Part shown: positions 8,375-17,550 of the stretch, piece after piece | Layout: each line of letters begins with the position of its first letter | How positions within the stretch are numbered: position 1 is the first letter of the stretch | Origin: Clostridium ljungdahlii DSM 13528 | GTDB taxonomy: Bacteria; Bacillota; Clostridia; Clostridiales; Clostridiaceae | Direction: 5' to 3' | DNA length: 64,000 nt | Assembly: GCF_000143685.1 (NCBI RefSeq) | Contig: NC_014328.1 | Coordinates: 2,232,001 to 2,296,000 of the forward strand | The notes under the pieces: generated by a model | Told to the model about the DNA's origin: nothing | What the model saw: only the letters and a program-made list of their open reading frames with translations | Databases searched by the model: none | Made by a program: the position numbers and the translations under genes

Positions 8375-8629
8375 ATGAATGAAAAATTGGTTAATACAAT
8401 GGCTGACTTAGATGAAGATTCAGAAATCATTGGAGGATTGGGAGAGTACTCTCAATCAAGTAGTGGCATATTTGTAATGGAAATTATTTACGATGATATA
8501 GGAAAGAATATAGTAACTACAGTAATGAAGAGCAATAGGTCTGATGTAAAGGATTTAAGTGTTGATGTGTCTACATCAAAATACTATGATTTCAGCTGCA
8601 AAAGGCAAGTAAAGTATAAATTCAACTAA
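8375..8629 (+). pseudogene. Decayed corrinoid protein gene
   Basis: An 84-codon frame that aligns with the intact corrinoid protein at 10307 but has lost most of it. It begins MNEKLVNTMADLDED like the paralogue, skips about 56 residues of the helical cap domain in frame, resumes at SEIIGG, and lacks three residues (Ile-His-Asp) at the cobalamin site, so DDIHDIGKN became DDIGKN. The lower-axial-ligand histidine is therefore gone. The C-terminal half of the Rossmann domain is missing. It keeps a strong AAGGAGGAGG ribosome site, so a small product may still be made, but it cannot bind B12 normally. Confidence 0.85.
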
Positions 8630-8670
8630 GGTTTATACTTTTCTAAAATATATTATGAAAGGAGAGTATT

Positions 8671-10038
8671 ATGGAAAGAAAATTGAAAAAATCTATTATT
8701 AATTTTTATGGGGTGCCATCTTTTGGATTTCAGTTATTTGTAAATGTGGAAATATATTATTTTGCCGCATTCTTAACTGATTACGCAAAAATATCGGCAG
8801 CTCTAGCAGGCACTGTATTGATGATTACAAGTATATTTGATCTTGTATGGGTTCCTACTGCAGGAGTTATATTGGAAAAAACCAACCTGAAGTGGGGGAA
8901 ATATCGTTCATGGCTATTAGTAGGACCTCCTTTTGCAGTACTATTTTATATTTTACAATTTTCCAAGATAGGTTCTGCAGGAGTAAATGCAATTATAATT
9001 TCAATAGGATTTATAGTAAGTCATTTAATTTGGAATATTTTTTATGCAGGACATGTAGCAATGAATTCTTCTATGACAGAAGTAAGAGAAGAAAGAATTG
9101 CTATGGCATCAAACAGAGGTATGTTCAACTCATTAGGTAATATTTGCTTTTCTTTGTTAAGTATGCCTTTAATATTGATTATAGGAAAGGCTATCGGCAA
9201 TCCTGCTGGTGGGTATACTTTTACCGTTGCAATTGCAGGTATTCTTATGATGGGATGCTATTATATATTATTTTTTATGACTAAAGACTATGCAAATGCT
9301 GGAGTTTCAACTCAAACAGGTAAATCAGAAGAAAAAATGTCTATAGGTGAGATGATAAAACAGATAGTAGTAAATCCACCTCTTATAGGATTGTTATTAG
9401 GTGAGCTTGGAAGATATTTAGGAAGGTTTATTATTTTTGGAATGGCATTTTACTATTTTAAATATGTTGTTAATAATTTGGCAGTAGTTACTGCATTTTT
9501 TACAGGTCTTAGTATAATATGTCTTTTAGGTGCTGTTATTACAAATCCGCTGGCTAAAAAAATTGGAGAAAGAAATACTTATATTTTATCACTTGTAATA
9601 TTTATAATTGGATTACTTATTGTATGGGCTTTACCAATGAATTATATGTCATTTATGGTATTGATGTTTGTAGCATATTTAGGATATGGAATTCCTGATG
9701 CATTAGGTGTTGCTATGTATTCATCTACTGTGGAATATGGCGAATGGAAAACTGGAAAAAATGCACGAGGATTTATTATGTCATTAATAAGTTTCCCAAT
9801 TAAAATTGCAATATTTTTAAGAAGTGTTATTATAACAGCTGTTCTTGTGGGGGCAGGATATGTTGCAAATATGAAGCCTACATCCCAATTAGTATCAGGT
9901 ATAAAGAATGGAATGGCATTAATTCCAGCAATTATTATGATAGTAGGATTGATTTTTATTGTATTACTTTATAAAATTACACCTGATAGTCTTGAAAAGA
10001 TGCAAGAAGAAATTAAAGCAAGAAAAGTAGAAAATTAA
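8671..10038 (+). CDS. GPH-type MFS cation symporter
   Basis: A 455-residue protein with about 12 membrane segments and the GPH (glycoside-pentoside-hexuronide:cation symporter) pattern. This shows in the early DLVWVPTAGVILEKTNLKWG with KYRSW and in the late STVEYGEWKTGKNARGF, both typical of MelB/XynP relatives. GPH members import glycosides with Na+ or H+. Its place between corrinoid genes, behind a decayed corrinoid copy, suggests import of the methylated or methoxylated substrate for the pathway; this is inference. GAAAGGAGAG precedes the ATG. Confidence 0.8.
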   Translation: MERKLKKSIINFYGVPSFGFQLFVNVEIYYFAAFLTDYAKISAALAGTVLMITSIFDLVWVPTAGVILEKTNLKWGKYRSWLLVGPPFAVLFYILQFSKIGSAGVNAIIISIGFIVSHLIWNIFYAGHVAMNSSMTEVREERIAMASNRGMFNSLGNICFSLLSMPLILIIGKAIGNPAGGYTFTVAIAGILMMGCYYILFFMTKDYANAGVSTQTGKSEEKMSIGEMIKQIVVNPPLIGLLLGELGRYLGRFIIFGMAFYYFKYVVNNLAVVTAFFTGLSIICLLGAVITNPLAKKIGERNTYILSLVIFIIGLLIVWALPMNYMSFMVLMFVAYLGYGIPDALGVAMYSSTVEYGEWKTGKNARGFIMSLISFPIKIAIFLRSVIITAVLVGAGYVANMKPTSQLVSGIKNGMALIPAIIMIVGLIFIVLLYKITPDSLEKMQEEIKARKVEN

Positions 10039-10044
10039 AATTTC

Positions 10045-10110
10045 TATATGCTTCCTTTGTGATGAATAGTTAAAATAATAAAACTGTTTATTTCAAGGAA
10101 GCATATTTTT
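10045..10110 (+). terminator. Terminator after the GPH transporter
   Basis: ATATGCTTCCTT (10046-10057) pairs with AAGGAAGCATAT (10095-10106) and runs into TTTT. The loop is long (about 37 bases). Confidence 0.7.
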
Positions 10111-10192
10111 ATCTGATAACTACCTACTGTAACATTCCAACTAAGTAAGATTCATTGATAATTAACTAAAAAAGATGATTACTAAAAATACT

Positions 10193-10264
10193 CATAATGT
10201 ATAAATAAGTATGCTATATTTAGTCATTATGCAGGGTGAATTTCCATAATATATATGCTATCCT
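10193..10264 (+). promoter_or_regulatory. Promoter with palindromic operator for the corrinoid operon
   Basis: CATAATG (10193-10199) and CATTATG (10225-10231) form an inverted repeat separated by 25 bases. Immediately downstream lie a -35-like GTGAAT (10236-10241), a 17-base spacer and a -10-like TATCCT (10259-10264). The same arrangement with the same spacing occurs at 17766-17837 before the mtgA operon, and in decayed form at 8249-8287. Confidence 0.55.
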
Positions 10265-10306
10265 GTTATTAAACAAGTAATTACTTATATTAAAGGGGGA
10301 AATGTT

Positions 10307-10930
10307 ATGAGTAAAAAACTAGTTAACGCAATGGCAGATTTGGATGAAGATGTTGTTTTAGCGGAGGTAAAAGCACAAAAGGAAAATGGAACACCAGTAT
10401 TAGATATAATAGCAGACTTACAGGAAGGCATGGGAATTGTAGGAAGTAGATTCGAAAAAAAGGAATATTTTTTATCTGAACTTATTATGTCAGCAGAAGT
10501 GTTTAATGAAGCATCAGAGATTATTGGAGGATTAGGAGAAGCTTCAGGATCAAATAACGGTATATTTGTAATGGGAACTATTTATGATGACATACATGAT
10601 ATAGGGAAGAATATAGTAACTACAGTAATGAAGAGCAATGGGTTTGATGTAAAGGATTTAGGCGTTGATGTACCTACATCAAAATACATTGAGGCTATAA
10701 AACAATATAAACCAAAGGTAATAGGAATATCCTGTCTTTTGACTACATGCTTTGATAATGTAAAACAGTGTATAAAAGAAATAGAAGATGCAGGACTTAG
10801 AAAAGATTTAAAAATTCTTGTTGGAGGGGGACCTGTAGATGAAGCTGCGGGAAAATACATGGGTGCAGATTTAGTTTGTAAAGATGCACAGCAGACTGTA
10901 GATTTCTGTAAAAAAGCCATGGGGGTGTAA
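10307..10930 (+). CDS. Methyltransferase corrinoid protein (MtaC/MtbC family)
   Basis: A 207-residue methyl carrier with an N-terminal four-helix cap (about 1-85) and a C-terminal B12-binding Rossmann domain. The base-off/His-on signature is DIHDIG with His97, followed by SCLLTT and the GGGPV loop. The corrinoid cobalt alternates between Co(I) and methyl-Co(III), taking methyl from the partner methyltransferase and passing it on. It is nearly identical to the proteins at 21219 and 24064. The stop is four bases before the next ATG, so it is co-translated with the URO-D methyltransferase that follows. Confidence 0.9.
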   Translation: MSKKLVNAMADLDEDVVLAEVKAQKENGTPVLDIIADLQEGMGIVGSRFEKKEYFLSELIMSAEVFNEASEIIGGLGEASGSNNGIFVMGTIYDDIHDIGKNIVTTVMKSNGFDVKDLGVDVPTSKYIEAIKQYKPKVIGISCLLTTCFDNVKQCIKEIEDAGLRKDLKILVGGGPVDEAAGKYMGADLVCKDAQQTVDFCKKAMGV

Positions 10931-10934
10931 TAAA

Positions 10935-12044
10935 ATGAAAACTGCAGAAGAACTGTATAGTGAACGATTAAATAGAATAAAGGTAGCCATAACATTGCAA
11001 AAAAATGATAGACCTCCTTTTTCTATGAATTCATCTGCCTTTTGTGTTAAGTATGCAGGTGGAAAGTTATCGGATATGGTTACTAATGTAGAATATGGAA
11101 ACTCCTTAATTTTGAAGGCGGTAAAATCTCTTGGGGTAGTAGATTGTATACAAGGTGGAGCAGACTTTCCACCTATGATGGGCACAGTGTATCTTTCGCC
11201 AACTAAGCTTCCAGGTAGAGAACTTCCTTGTGATACTTTATGGCAAATTGATGAAAAAGGTCTTATGACAGAAGAAGATTATGACACGATTATAGATAAA
11301 GGATGGAATTATTTTTCACAAAAATTTATAAAGGAAAGGTTGGGAAACCTTTATAAAGATATTGAATATTTTATGCCGATTGCTCCTAAGCTGAATAAAA
11401 AAATTGTGGATGAGGGATATCCAATTTTAACGGAAGCTGTAGCCTTACCTCCTTTTGAAACTATAAGCGGAGCACGTTCCATCTCCAAATTTATGAGGGA
11501 TCTATATAGGATGCCTGATAAAGTACAAGCTGCCCTTGATGTAATTTTAGAAGATACTTTGGAGAGTTTAAGGCAACAGATACGTGAGGTTAAGCCTCTG
11601 ACAGTGTTTGTTGGAGCAGCTCGTGCAGCTGGAGATTTTTTATCATTAAAATTATTTGACAGATTTATGTGGCCATACCTTAAAAAGATAGTTGAAGTAG
11701 TAGTGGATGAAGGATCATTTGCATATCTCCATTTAGATATGTGTTGGGATCGTTTTCTAGACTACTTTTTGGAGCTTCCAAAAGCTAAGTGCATTTTTTC
11801 GCCAGATAGTACAACAGATATATTTAAGGCAAAAAAAGTTTTAGATGGTCATATGTGCATTATGGGAGATGTTTCTCCATCGCTTTTAACGTTAGGTACA
11901 CCAGATGATGTACATGCTTACTGTATGCGCCTTATGAAAGAAATTGGGCCTGACGGATTTATTATGGCTGCAGGGTGTATGCTTCCTGCAAACGCTAAAG
12001 TAGAAAATGTAAAAGCTATGCTTTCTGCAACTTGTGGAAAATAA
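10935..12044 (+). CDS. URO-D-fold corrinoid methyltransferase, H-x-D...C type
   Basis: A 369-residue member of the uroporphyrinogen decarboxylase superfamily used by corrinoid methyl-transfer systems. The metal-site positions read HLD (His266, Asp268) and a cysteine (Cys348, in MAAGCMLP), in place of the H-x-C...C of MtaA/MtbA. It shares KLPGREL, LWQID and EDYDTIIDKGW with the other three H-x-D proteins here. The likely role is transfer of a methyl group from an unknown donor to the corrinoid protein encoded four bases upstream. Substrate cannot be told from sequence. Confidence 0.8.
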   Translation: MKTAEELYSERLNRIKVAITLQKNDRPPFSMNSSAFCVKYAGGKLSDMVTNVEYGNSLILKAVKSLGVVDCIQGGADFPPMMGTVYLSPTKLPGRELPCDTLWQIDEKGLMTEEDYDTIIDKGWNYFSQKFIKERLGNLYKDIEYFMPIAPKLNKKIVDEGYPILTEAVALPPFETISGARSISKFMRDLYRMPDKVQAALDVILEDTLESLRQQIREVKPLTVFVGAARAAGDFLSLKLFDRFMWPYLKKIVEVVVDEGSFAYLHLDMCWDRFLDYFLELPKAKCIFSPDSTTDIFKAKKVLDGHMCIMGDVSPSLLTLGTPDDVHAYCMRLMKEIGPDGFIMAAGCMLPANAKVENVKAMLSATCGK

Positions 12045-12288
12045 TATAAAAGATAGGGACGTGTTTTATATACAAATGTTATTAAAAAAGAGTACATACT
12101 GATACGATTTGGTATAAATCCTGCCAGACTTATTCTAAATTAATAATATCAGTTAAAGTACTCAGGTAGATTATACTCAAAATAAATTAAATATGTCAAT
12201 AACTAAAATTATAATAGAGGCAATTGAAATGAAAAATAATGAACAAGTAATTGTATATGAAATGTAAAAATTATGGGGGTGTAATAAA

Positions 12289-13431
12289 ATGATATCACAA
12301 GAAATGACTGAAATACGTAATAAAAGGGTTATGGCTGCACTTAATATGGAGAAAACAGATAGAATTCCAATATTTCTATCTGGACAGATGTATTACAATT
12401 TTATAGATCCTACAATGACTATTGCTGATTATTGGAGAAGACCCGAATTAGTGGATGAAAAACTTATAGAGGCTGCAGAGCTTCCTATACTTGATGAAAT
12501 GGATTCAGCTCCTACATGTACAGGAATACCTATGGAAACTTTTCTGCAAAGTTTTGCAGCTATGTGGTTTGCAAAGATGAAAGTGCCTGGACGTGAATTA
12601 GGTGATAATGTATTATGGCAGATTGATGAACAAGGACCTATGACGGAAGAAGACTATGATACAATTATAGACAAAGGCTGGGAATACATGAAGAAAGAAC
12701 TCTATAATAGAATTGGATATCATCCAGAAGAACTTCCTCAAATGGATATGGAGTATGCTGGAAAACTTCAAAAAAGAATAGCATCTCTTGGAAAAACAAC
12801 GGTTGGCATGTCCGGTGGATTATTACCTATACCACCATTTGAAACTTTAAGTGGTGCACGTAAATTGTCCAAGTTTTTTAGGGATTTATATCGTGTGCCT
12901 GACAAAGTTAGGGCGGCATTAGATGTTATGGAAGAGGCAGAATTAGAAAATACAGTTAAAGCTATGAAAGCTATGCCTGGTGTATATGGATTTATAGGTG
13001 GAAGTCGCTGCGGATGTGACTTTATATCCCCAAAGATTTTTGAAAAATTCTATTTCACATATCATCAAAAGCTAGTACCTGTAATGCAGCAAAATAATGT
13101 AAAAACTTGGTTCCATATGGACGGTAACTGGGAAGCATTTTTGCCTTACTTTAGGGAATTCCCTAAAGCTCAGTGTATATGGGATCCTGATCATGTAACT
13201 GACATTCGAAAAATTAAAGAAATACTTGGAGACAAGATGTGTATTACCGGCAACGTGCCTCCAGCACTTACATCAGTTGGTAAACCTGAAGACTGTTACA
13301 AATATGCTAAGGATCTTGTGGAATTATTTAAAGATCATGATGGTTTTATTATGAACTCAGCTTGCAGTGTCCCACCTAATGCAAAACAAAAAAATATAGA
13401 AGCTGTTATTTTAGCAACTCTTGGTAAGTAA
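12289..13431 (+). CDS. URO-D-fold corrinoid methyltransferase, second H-x-D...C copy
   Basis: A 380-residue paralogue of the preceding gene, with the metal-site positions His276, Asp278 and Cys359 (SACSVPPNAK) and the shared VPGREL, LWQIDEQ and EDYDTIIDKGW blocks. It has its own N-terminal variation (residues 30-100), where substrate contacts would be expected to differ. The leader ATGGGGGTGTAATAAAATG (12273-12291) copies the junction between the corrinoid gene and methyltransferase at 10919-10937. This suggests a corrinoid gene once stood in front. It probably uses a corrinoid protein encoded elsewhere in the cluster. Confidence 0.8.
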   Translation: MISQEMTEIRNKRVMAALNMEKTDRIPIFLSGQMYYNFIDPTMTIADYWRRPELVDEKLIEAAELPILDEMDSAPTCTGIPMETFLQSFAAMWFAKMKVPGRELGDNVLWQIDEQGPMTEEDYDTIIDKGWEYMKKELYNRIGYHPEELPQMDMEYAGKLQKRIASLGKTTVGMSGGLLPIPPFETLSGARKLSKFFRDLYRVPDKVRAALDVMEEAELENTVKAMKAMPGVYGFIGGSRCGCDFISPKIFEKFYFTYHQKLVPVMQQNNVKTWFHMDGNWEAFLPYFREFPKAQCIWDPDHVTDIRKIKEILGDKMCITGNVPPALTSVGKPEDCYKYAKDLVELFKDHDGFIMNSACSVPPNAKQKNIEAVILATLGK

Positions 13432-13461
13432 TTTAAATTAGAATATTTAATTTAAAAAATA

Positions 13462-13496
13462 GAAAGTGTTCCTGGGGGATTCTCAGGAACATTTTC
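13462..13496. terminator. Bidirectional terminator
   Basis: AGAAAGTGTTCCTG pairs with CAGGAACATTTTCT. It serves the methyltransferase operon and the convergent fru operon. Confidence 0.85.
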
Positions 13497-13511
13497 TATA
13501 AGAAATAATAA

Positions 13512-15410
13512 TTATAATTTTTGATCCAAAGGTTTTTTCATTAAGCCAAGCAAGGCTGCGGTTATAAAAGAACCTATTAATATAGCAAATACGTATAAGA
13601 GTGGATTACCACTAACTATTGGTATTACAAATATACCACCGTGAGGTGCAGGAAGTCCTATGTTGAACATCATGGATAGTCCTCCAGCAACAGCAGCTCC
13701 CACTATAGATGCAGGAATTACTCTTGCAGGATCTGAGGCTGCAAATGGTATAGCACCTTCAGTTATAAAAGTAGCTCCCATTATATAACAAGTTTTTCCT
13801 GCATCTCTTTCTTCTCTTGTAAACTTATGCTTAAAAAATGTAGTAGCAATAGCAATTCCAAGAGGAGGAACCATTCCACCTGCCATTATTGCAGCATGAG
13901 GGGTGAATTTACCTGCAGCTATCATGGCTATTCCAAAAGTATAAGCTGCCTTATTCACAGGACCTCCCATATCTACAGCCATCATTCCACCTAATATAAT
14001 TCCTAAAATAACTTTATTGGCTGTTCCCATTGATCCAAGCCATTGCTCTAGAGCTGTATTTATAGCTTTTACAGGATTTACGATAAACAAAAGCATTATA
14101 GCTCCGGTAATTAATATTCCTAATAACGGATATAAAAGTACAGGCTTTATACCTTCAAGTGAAGCAGGTAGTCCAGAAAAGACTTTCTTTAGTAATATAA
14201 CAACATAACCACCTAAAAATCCAGCAATTAATCCACCTAGGAATCCAGCTCCATTATTAGCTGCTATAAAACCACCAACCATAGCAGGTGCAAAACCAGG
14301 TCTATCTGCTATACTCATTCCAATAAAACCAGCAAGTACAGGTACCATAAGAGAAAATGCATAAGTACCGCCTATATCATGTAATAGCTTGGCCACAACA
14401 TTAAAAGACGGATCTTTAGGATCAAAGCTTTTAATGCCAAACATAAATGATATAGCTATAAGTATACCTCCACCTACGACGAAGGGAAGCATATTTGAAA
14501 CACCATTCATTAAATGTTTATAAAAACCGGTTCGCTGCTTTTTATCTGAATTAGATCCTTCAACTTTTTTATCTGAATGGTATGTAGGAGCATCATCCAT
14601 CAAGGCTTTATTTATAAGTCCTTCAGGATCTTTAATAGCATCAGACACAGATACCTGGATTAATTTTTTGCCATTAAATCTTGTCATTTCAACTTGTTTA
14701 TCTGCAGCTACAATTATGCCATCTGCCTTTTGTATGTCTTCATCAGTAAGCTCATTTTTTACACCAGTAGATCCATTTGTTTCTACCTTAATTTCAATTC
14801 CCATATCTTTAGCTTTGTTGTTTAACGCATCTGCTGCCATATATGTATGTGCTATACCTGTAGGACAAGCTGTAACTGCTAATACTAATTTACTAGGGGA
14901 TTCACTTATATTGCTTTCTTTAGATGTAGTGCTATGATTTTTAGATTTTACATATTCAGCTTCCTGTTTATCTATGAGATTTAATACTTCATCTTTAGAT
15001 TTTGCATTTATAAGTTTGTTTTTGAATTCTTTATTCATAAGCATACTGGATAATCTGGCAAGGGTATCTAAATGTTCATTATCGGCACCTTCGCTTGCTG
15101 CTATCATAAAAAATAATTGGGCATCAGTTCCATCTAAGGATTCGTAGTCTAATCCTTCTTTTTTTATTCCAAAAGCTAAGGAAGGAATTTTTACGGCTGC
15201 TGTTTTTGCATGGGGAATTGCTATACCTTCTCCTATTCCTGTAGAGAACTCAGATTCTCTTTTAAGTATTTGTTTTTTATATTCCTCTTTATTGTTTAAT
15301 TTTCCAGCTGAATCAAGTATATTTATAAGTTCGTCTATTACTTCTAATTTGGTGTTTGAGTCTAATTTAAGCTTTATTGTACTTTCTTCTAAAAGTTCAG
15401 TGATTTTCAT
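13512..15410 (-). CDS. fruA: PTS fructose transporter subunit IIABC
   Basis: A 632-residue fused PTS permease. Domain IIA (about 1-150) has phospho-acceptor His67 in IAIPHAKT. Domain IIB (about 173-275) has Cys182 in LAVTACPTGIAHTY. Domain IIC (about 295-630) has about nine membrane segments with GMMAVDMGGPVNKAAY and a PHGGIFV loop. It imports fructose and delivers fructose-1-phosphate, the substrate of the 1-phosphofructokinase encoded upstream. AGGAGGTAAAATT precedes the ATG. The gene is separated from fruK by two repeat elements, which is unusual for this operon. Confidence 0.92.
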   Translation of the reverse strand: MKITELLEESTIKLKLDSNTKLEVIDELINILDSAGKLNNKEEYKKQILKRESEFSTGIGEGIAIPHAKTAAVKIPSLAFGIKKEGLDYESLDGTDAQLFFMIAASEGADNEHLDTLARLSSMLMNKEFKNKLINAKSKDEVLNLIDKQEAEYVKSKNHSTTSKESNISESPSKLVLAVTACPTGIAHTYMAADALNNKAKDMGIEIKVETNGSTGVKNELTDEDIQKADGIIVAADKQVEMTRFNGKKLIQVSVSDAIKDPEGLINKALMDDAPTYHSDKKVEGSNSDKKQRTGFYKHLMNGVSNMLPFVVGGGILIAISFMFGIKSFDPKDPSFNVVAKLLHDIGGTYAFSLMVPVLAGFIGMSIADRPGFAPAMVGGFIAANNGAGFLGGLIAGFLGGYVVILLKKVFSGLPASLEGIKPVLLYPLLGILITGAIMLLFIVNPVKAINTALEQWLGSMGTANKVILGIILGGMMAVDMGGPVNKAAYTFGIAMIAAGKFTPHAAIMAGGMVPPLGIAIATTFFKHKFTREERDAGKTCYIMGATFITEGAIPFAASDPARVIPASIVGAAVAGGLSMMFNIGLPAPHGGIFVIPIVSGNPLLYVFAILIGSFITAALLGLMKKPLDQKL

Positions 15411-15473
15411 AATTTTACCTCCATTGTAAATTAATATTTCAACTTTTGCACATATAAAATTTTTTTAGTTAAT

Positions 15474-15667
15474 AGTTAAGAATGAAGAATTAATAGTTAA
15501 TGTGGATTTTTTTCCGTTACACTACAAAAAATCTTTAATTAAATTTTTGAAGGCTCGTTTTGCTAAAGCAAAACATTACTAATCACTGACTTATATAAAT
15601 TTAAAGATTTTTTGCGACAGCTAAAAATCATCCTTCACTATTAATTTTTCATTATTAATTCTTAACT
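15474..15667. repeat. MITE-like imperfect palindrome
   Basis: The ends are inverted copies: AGTTAAGAAT...AATTAATAGT on the left and its inverse ACTATTAATT...ATTCTTAACT on the right. Inner arms AAAAAATCTTTAATTAAATT and AATTTAAAGATTTTTT also pair, so the 194-base element folds into one long hairpin. It has no coding capacity. It lies between fruK and fruA and is best explained as a non-autonomous transposable element. Confidence 0.6.
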
Positions 15668-15758
15668 TGCGAGCTTTGATTCGCAAAGTTTTTAAACTGC
15701 GAAAGTTGAGTTAAACATATTACAGTTTTTTATCCGATGGATGCATCTCTGGATTACT

Positions 15759-15892
15759 TTATCCGATGGCTACCAGCCGTAATATCCCCATCTTCTTATA
15801 AAGTGGGGGATAATGGCTGCTACGCCCCTGGATAACGATTTCTAAGTTTCAGATGGAAAAAAACCTTCCACCTGAAACCAAGAACTCCGTTT
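15759..15892 (-). ncRNA. Dispersed structured RNA/repeat, copy B
   Basis: Read on the minus strand, this copy starts four bases after the fruK stop codon and shows the same plan as copies A and C. The hairpin here is GTTTCAG with CTGAAAC, where the other copies have GCATCAG/CTGATGC, so both sides of the helix changed together. The closing helix TTATCC/GGATAA, the loop CTTAGAAATCG and GCGTAGC are all conserved. A second partial end (TTATCCGATGG at 15730-15740) sits beyond it. Confidence 0.65.
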
Positions 15893-15895
15893 ATG

Positions 15896-16801
15896 TTAAA
15901 GTTTAGCTATGTGTACATCAGAAAGTAAATTCTCAACATCATCTTTTTTACATAAGTCTTTAGAAAAAGCAGTTGCACTTCCGGAAGCAGCACCATATCT
16001 GAAACTTTCAACTATGTTAAAACTTTTTGTATATTGGGCAAGAAAACCAGCTACAACGGAATCACCAGCACCTACGGAATTTTTTACTTCTCCTTTTGGT
16101 GCAGAAGCAGTGTAAATACCTTCATCGCATAAAAGTAGGGCGCCATGCTTTCCCATTGAAATTATTATGTTTTGGGCACCCATATCTTTTAATTTATTGG
16201 CATAATAAATACAATTTTTTATATCTTTAATTTCTACATCAAATATGTCTCCAAGTTCATGTATATTAGGTTTTATTAAAAATGGTTTATATTTTAATGT
16301 AGAAGTAAGGGCATCTCCGGTAGTATCTACTATAACTTTGCTGTTTTCACATTTTTCTTGAATTATAGAATATATATTGGATGGTATAGATTTTTGTACA
16401 TTTCCTGCAAGTACTATAAAATCTTCTGGCTTCAAATTTTCTATTTTTTCGAATAGTTTATTTAGATTAGAGCTATCTATATGTGGTCCTGCAGCATTTA
16501 TTTCAGTTTCCTTATTGGATTTAAGTTTTATATTTATTCTTGTGTCTTCATTAACTTGTATAAAATCTGTAAGAATACCTGAATTTTTAAGAGAATCCTC
16601 TATAAACTTGCCAGTAAATCCACCTATGAATCCCAATGCTTTACTTGATGATCCAAGATTGCTTAGAACTCTGGACACATTTATTCCTTTTCCACCGGCA
16701 TATTTTTTTTCATTTACAACTCTATTTATGGAACCTAAAATTAAGTTATCAGTTTGTATAACATAGTCTATTGAAGGATTTAAAGTTACTGTATATATCA
16801 T
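15896..16801 (-). CDS. fruK: 1-phosphofructokinase
   Basis: A 301-residue PfkB/ribokinase-family sugar kinase. The N-terminal GGKGINVSRVLSNLG and C-terminal VGAGDSVVAGF (catalytic Asp in GAGD) are diagnostic. It phosphorylates fructose-1-phosphate to fructose-1,6-bisphosphate, completing entry of PTS-imported fructose. The start overlaps the stop of fruR by one base, and fruA lies downstream, giving the usual fruRKA order. The structured repeat begins right behind the stop. Confidence 0.92.
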   Translation of the reverse strand: MIYTVTLNPSIDYVIQTDNLILGSINRVVNEKKYAGGKGINVSRVLSNLGSSSKALGFIGGFTGKFIEDSLKNSGILTDFIQVNEDTRINIKLKSNKETEINAAGPHIDSSNLNKLFEKIENLKPEDFIVLAGNVQKSIPSNIYSIIQEKCENSKVIVDTTGDALTSTLKYKPFLIKPNIHELGDIFDVEIKDIKNCIYYANKLKDMGAQNIIISMGKHGALLLCDEGIYTASAPKGEVKNSVGAGDSVVAGFLAQYTKSFNIVESFRYGAASGSATAFSKDLCKKDDVENLLSDVHIAKL

Positions 16802-17550
16802 TAATCTGTCACAACCTTTACTTTAGTTTTTTGTATATATTTTTCATAATTTTCTATTTTACAGTTTGTAATTATGGAAGCTTGATCTAAATTTCCTACC
16901 TTTACAAAACTTACTTCTCCAAATTTACTCTCATCTGCAAGGATGTAGCTTTGACCTGAATGTTTAATGGCATTTTCTTTAAGTATAGCTTCTTCAGAGT
17001 CGGGAGTAGTAAATCCGTATTTTAGATGAATGCCGTTTATACCTAAAAAGCATTTGTCAAATCTAAATTTTTCAATACTTTTAAGTGCATCGCATCCTAT
17101 AACAGCTTTTGTACTATTTTTAACTTTTCCTCCTAGTATATATCCATTTATATTGTTTTCAATAATAGCATTTATATGATTTAATCCATTAGTTACTACT
17201 ATCAGAGATTTTTTATTTATATATTGAATCATTTCAAAAGTAGAAGTTCCTGCATCTAAATATATACAATCTCCTTCTTCTATATAGGATGCTGCGAATT
17301 TTGCTATTTTTCTTTTTTGATCTACATTTTGAATTTGTTTTTCATTATAAGTTGGTTCTATGAGACGGCCTTTTGGAATTGTAGCACCACCATGAATTCT
17401 CTTTAGTACATTTATATTTTCAAGATAAGTTAAATCACGTCTTATAGTAGACTCAGATGTATTTAAAAGGTTTACTAAATCGTTAACCTTTACAATTCCA
17501 TTTTGCTTTAATTTCTCTAATATTATCTTATGGCGCTGTTCTGTTAGCAA
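16801..17550 (-). CDS. fruR: DeoR-family regulator of the fructose operon
   Basis: A 249-residue regulator with an N-terminal winged helix (NDLVNLLNTSESTIRRDLTY, about 22-41) and a C-terminal sugar-phosphate-sensing domain (YLDAGTSTFEMIQYI and LGGKVKNSTKAVIG). Family members repress fru operons and are released by fructose-1-phosphate or a related phosphosugar. The start is TTG, supported by AAGAAGGTGATCAATT in front. It is the first gene of fruRKA, so autoregulation is likely. Confidence 0.88.
   Translation of the reverse strand: MLTEQRHKIILEKLKQNGIVKVNDLVNLLNTSESTIRRDLTYLENINVLKRIHGGATIPKGRLIEPTYNEKQIQNVDQKRKIAKFAASYIEEGDCIYLDAGTSTFEMIQYINKKSLIVVTNGLNHINAIIENNINGYILGGKVKNSTKAVIGCDALKSIEKFRFDKCFLGINGIHLKYGFTTPDSEEAILKENAIKHSGQSYILADESKFGEVSFVKVGNLDQASIITNCKIENYEKYIQKTKVKVVTD

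Noticed and set aside
10039..10306. Cobalamin riboswitch before corrinoid genes
   Set aside because: No B12-box-like sequence was found upstream of any corrinoid or methyltransferase gene; the shared features look like a protein operator.
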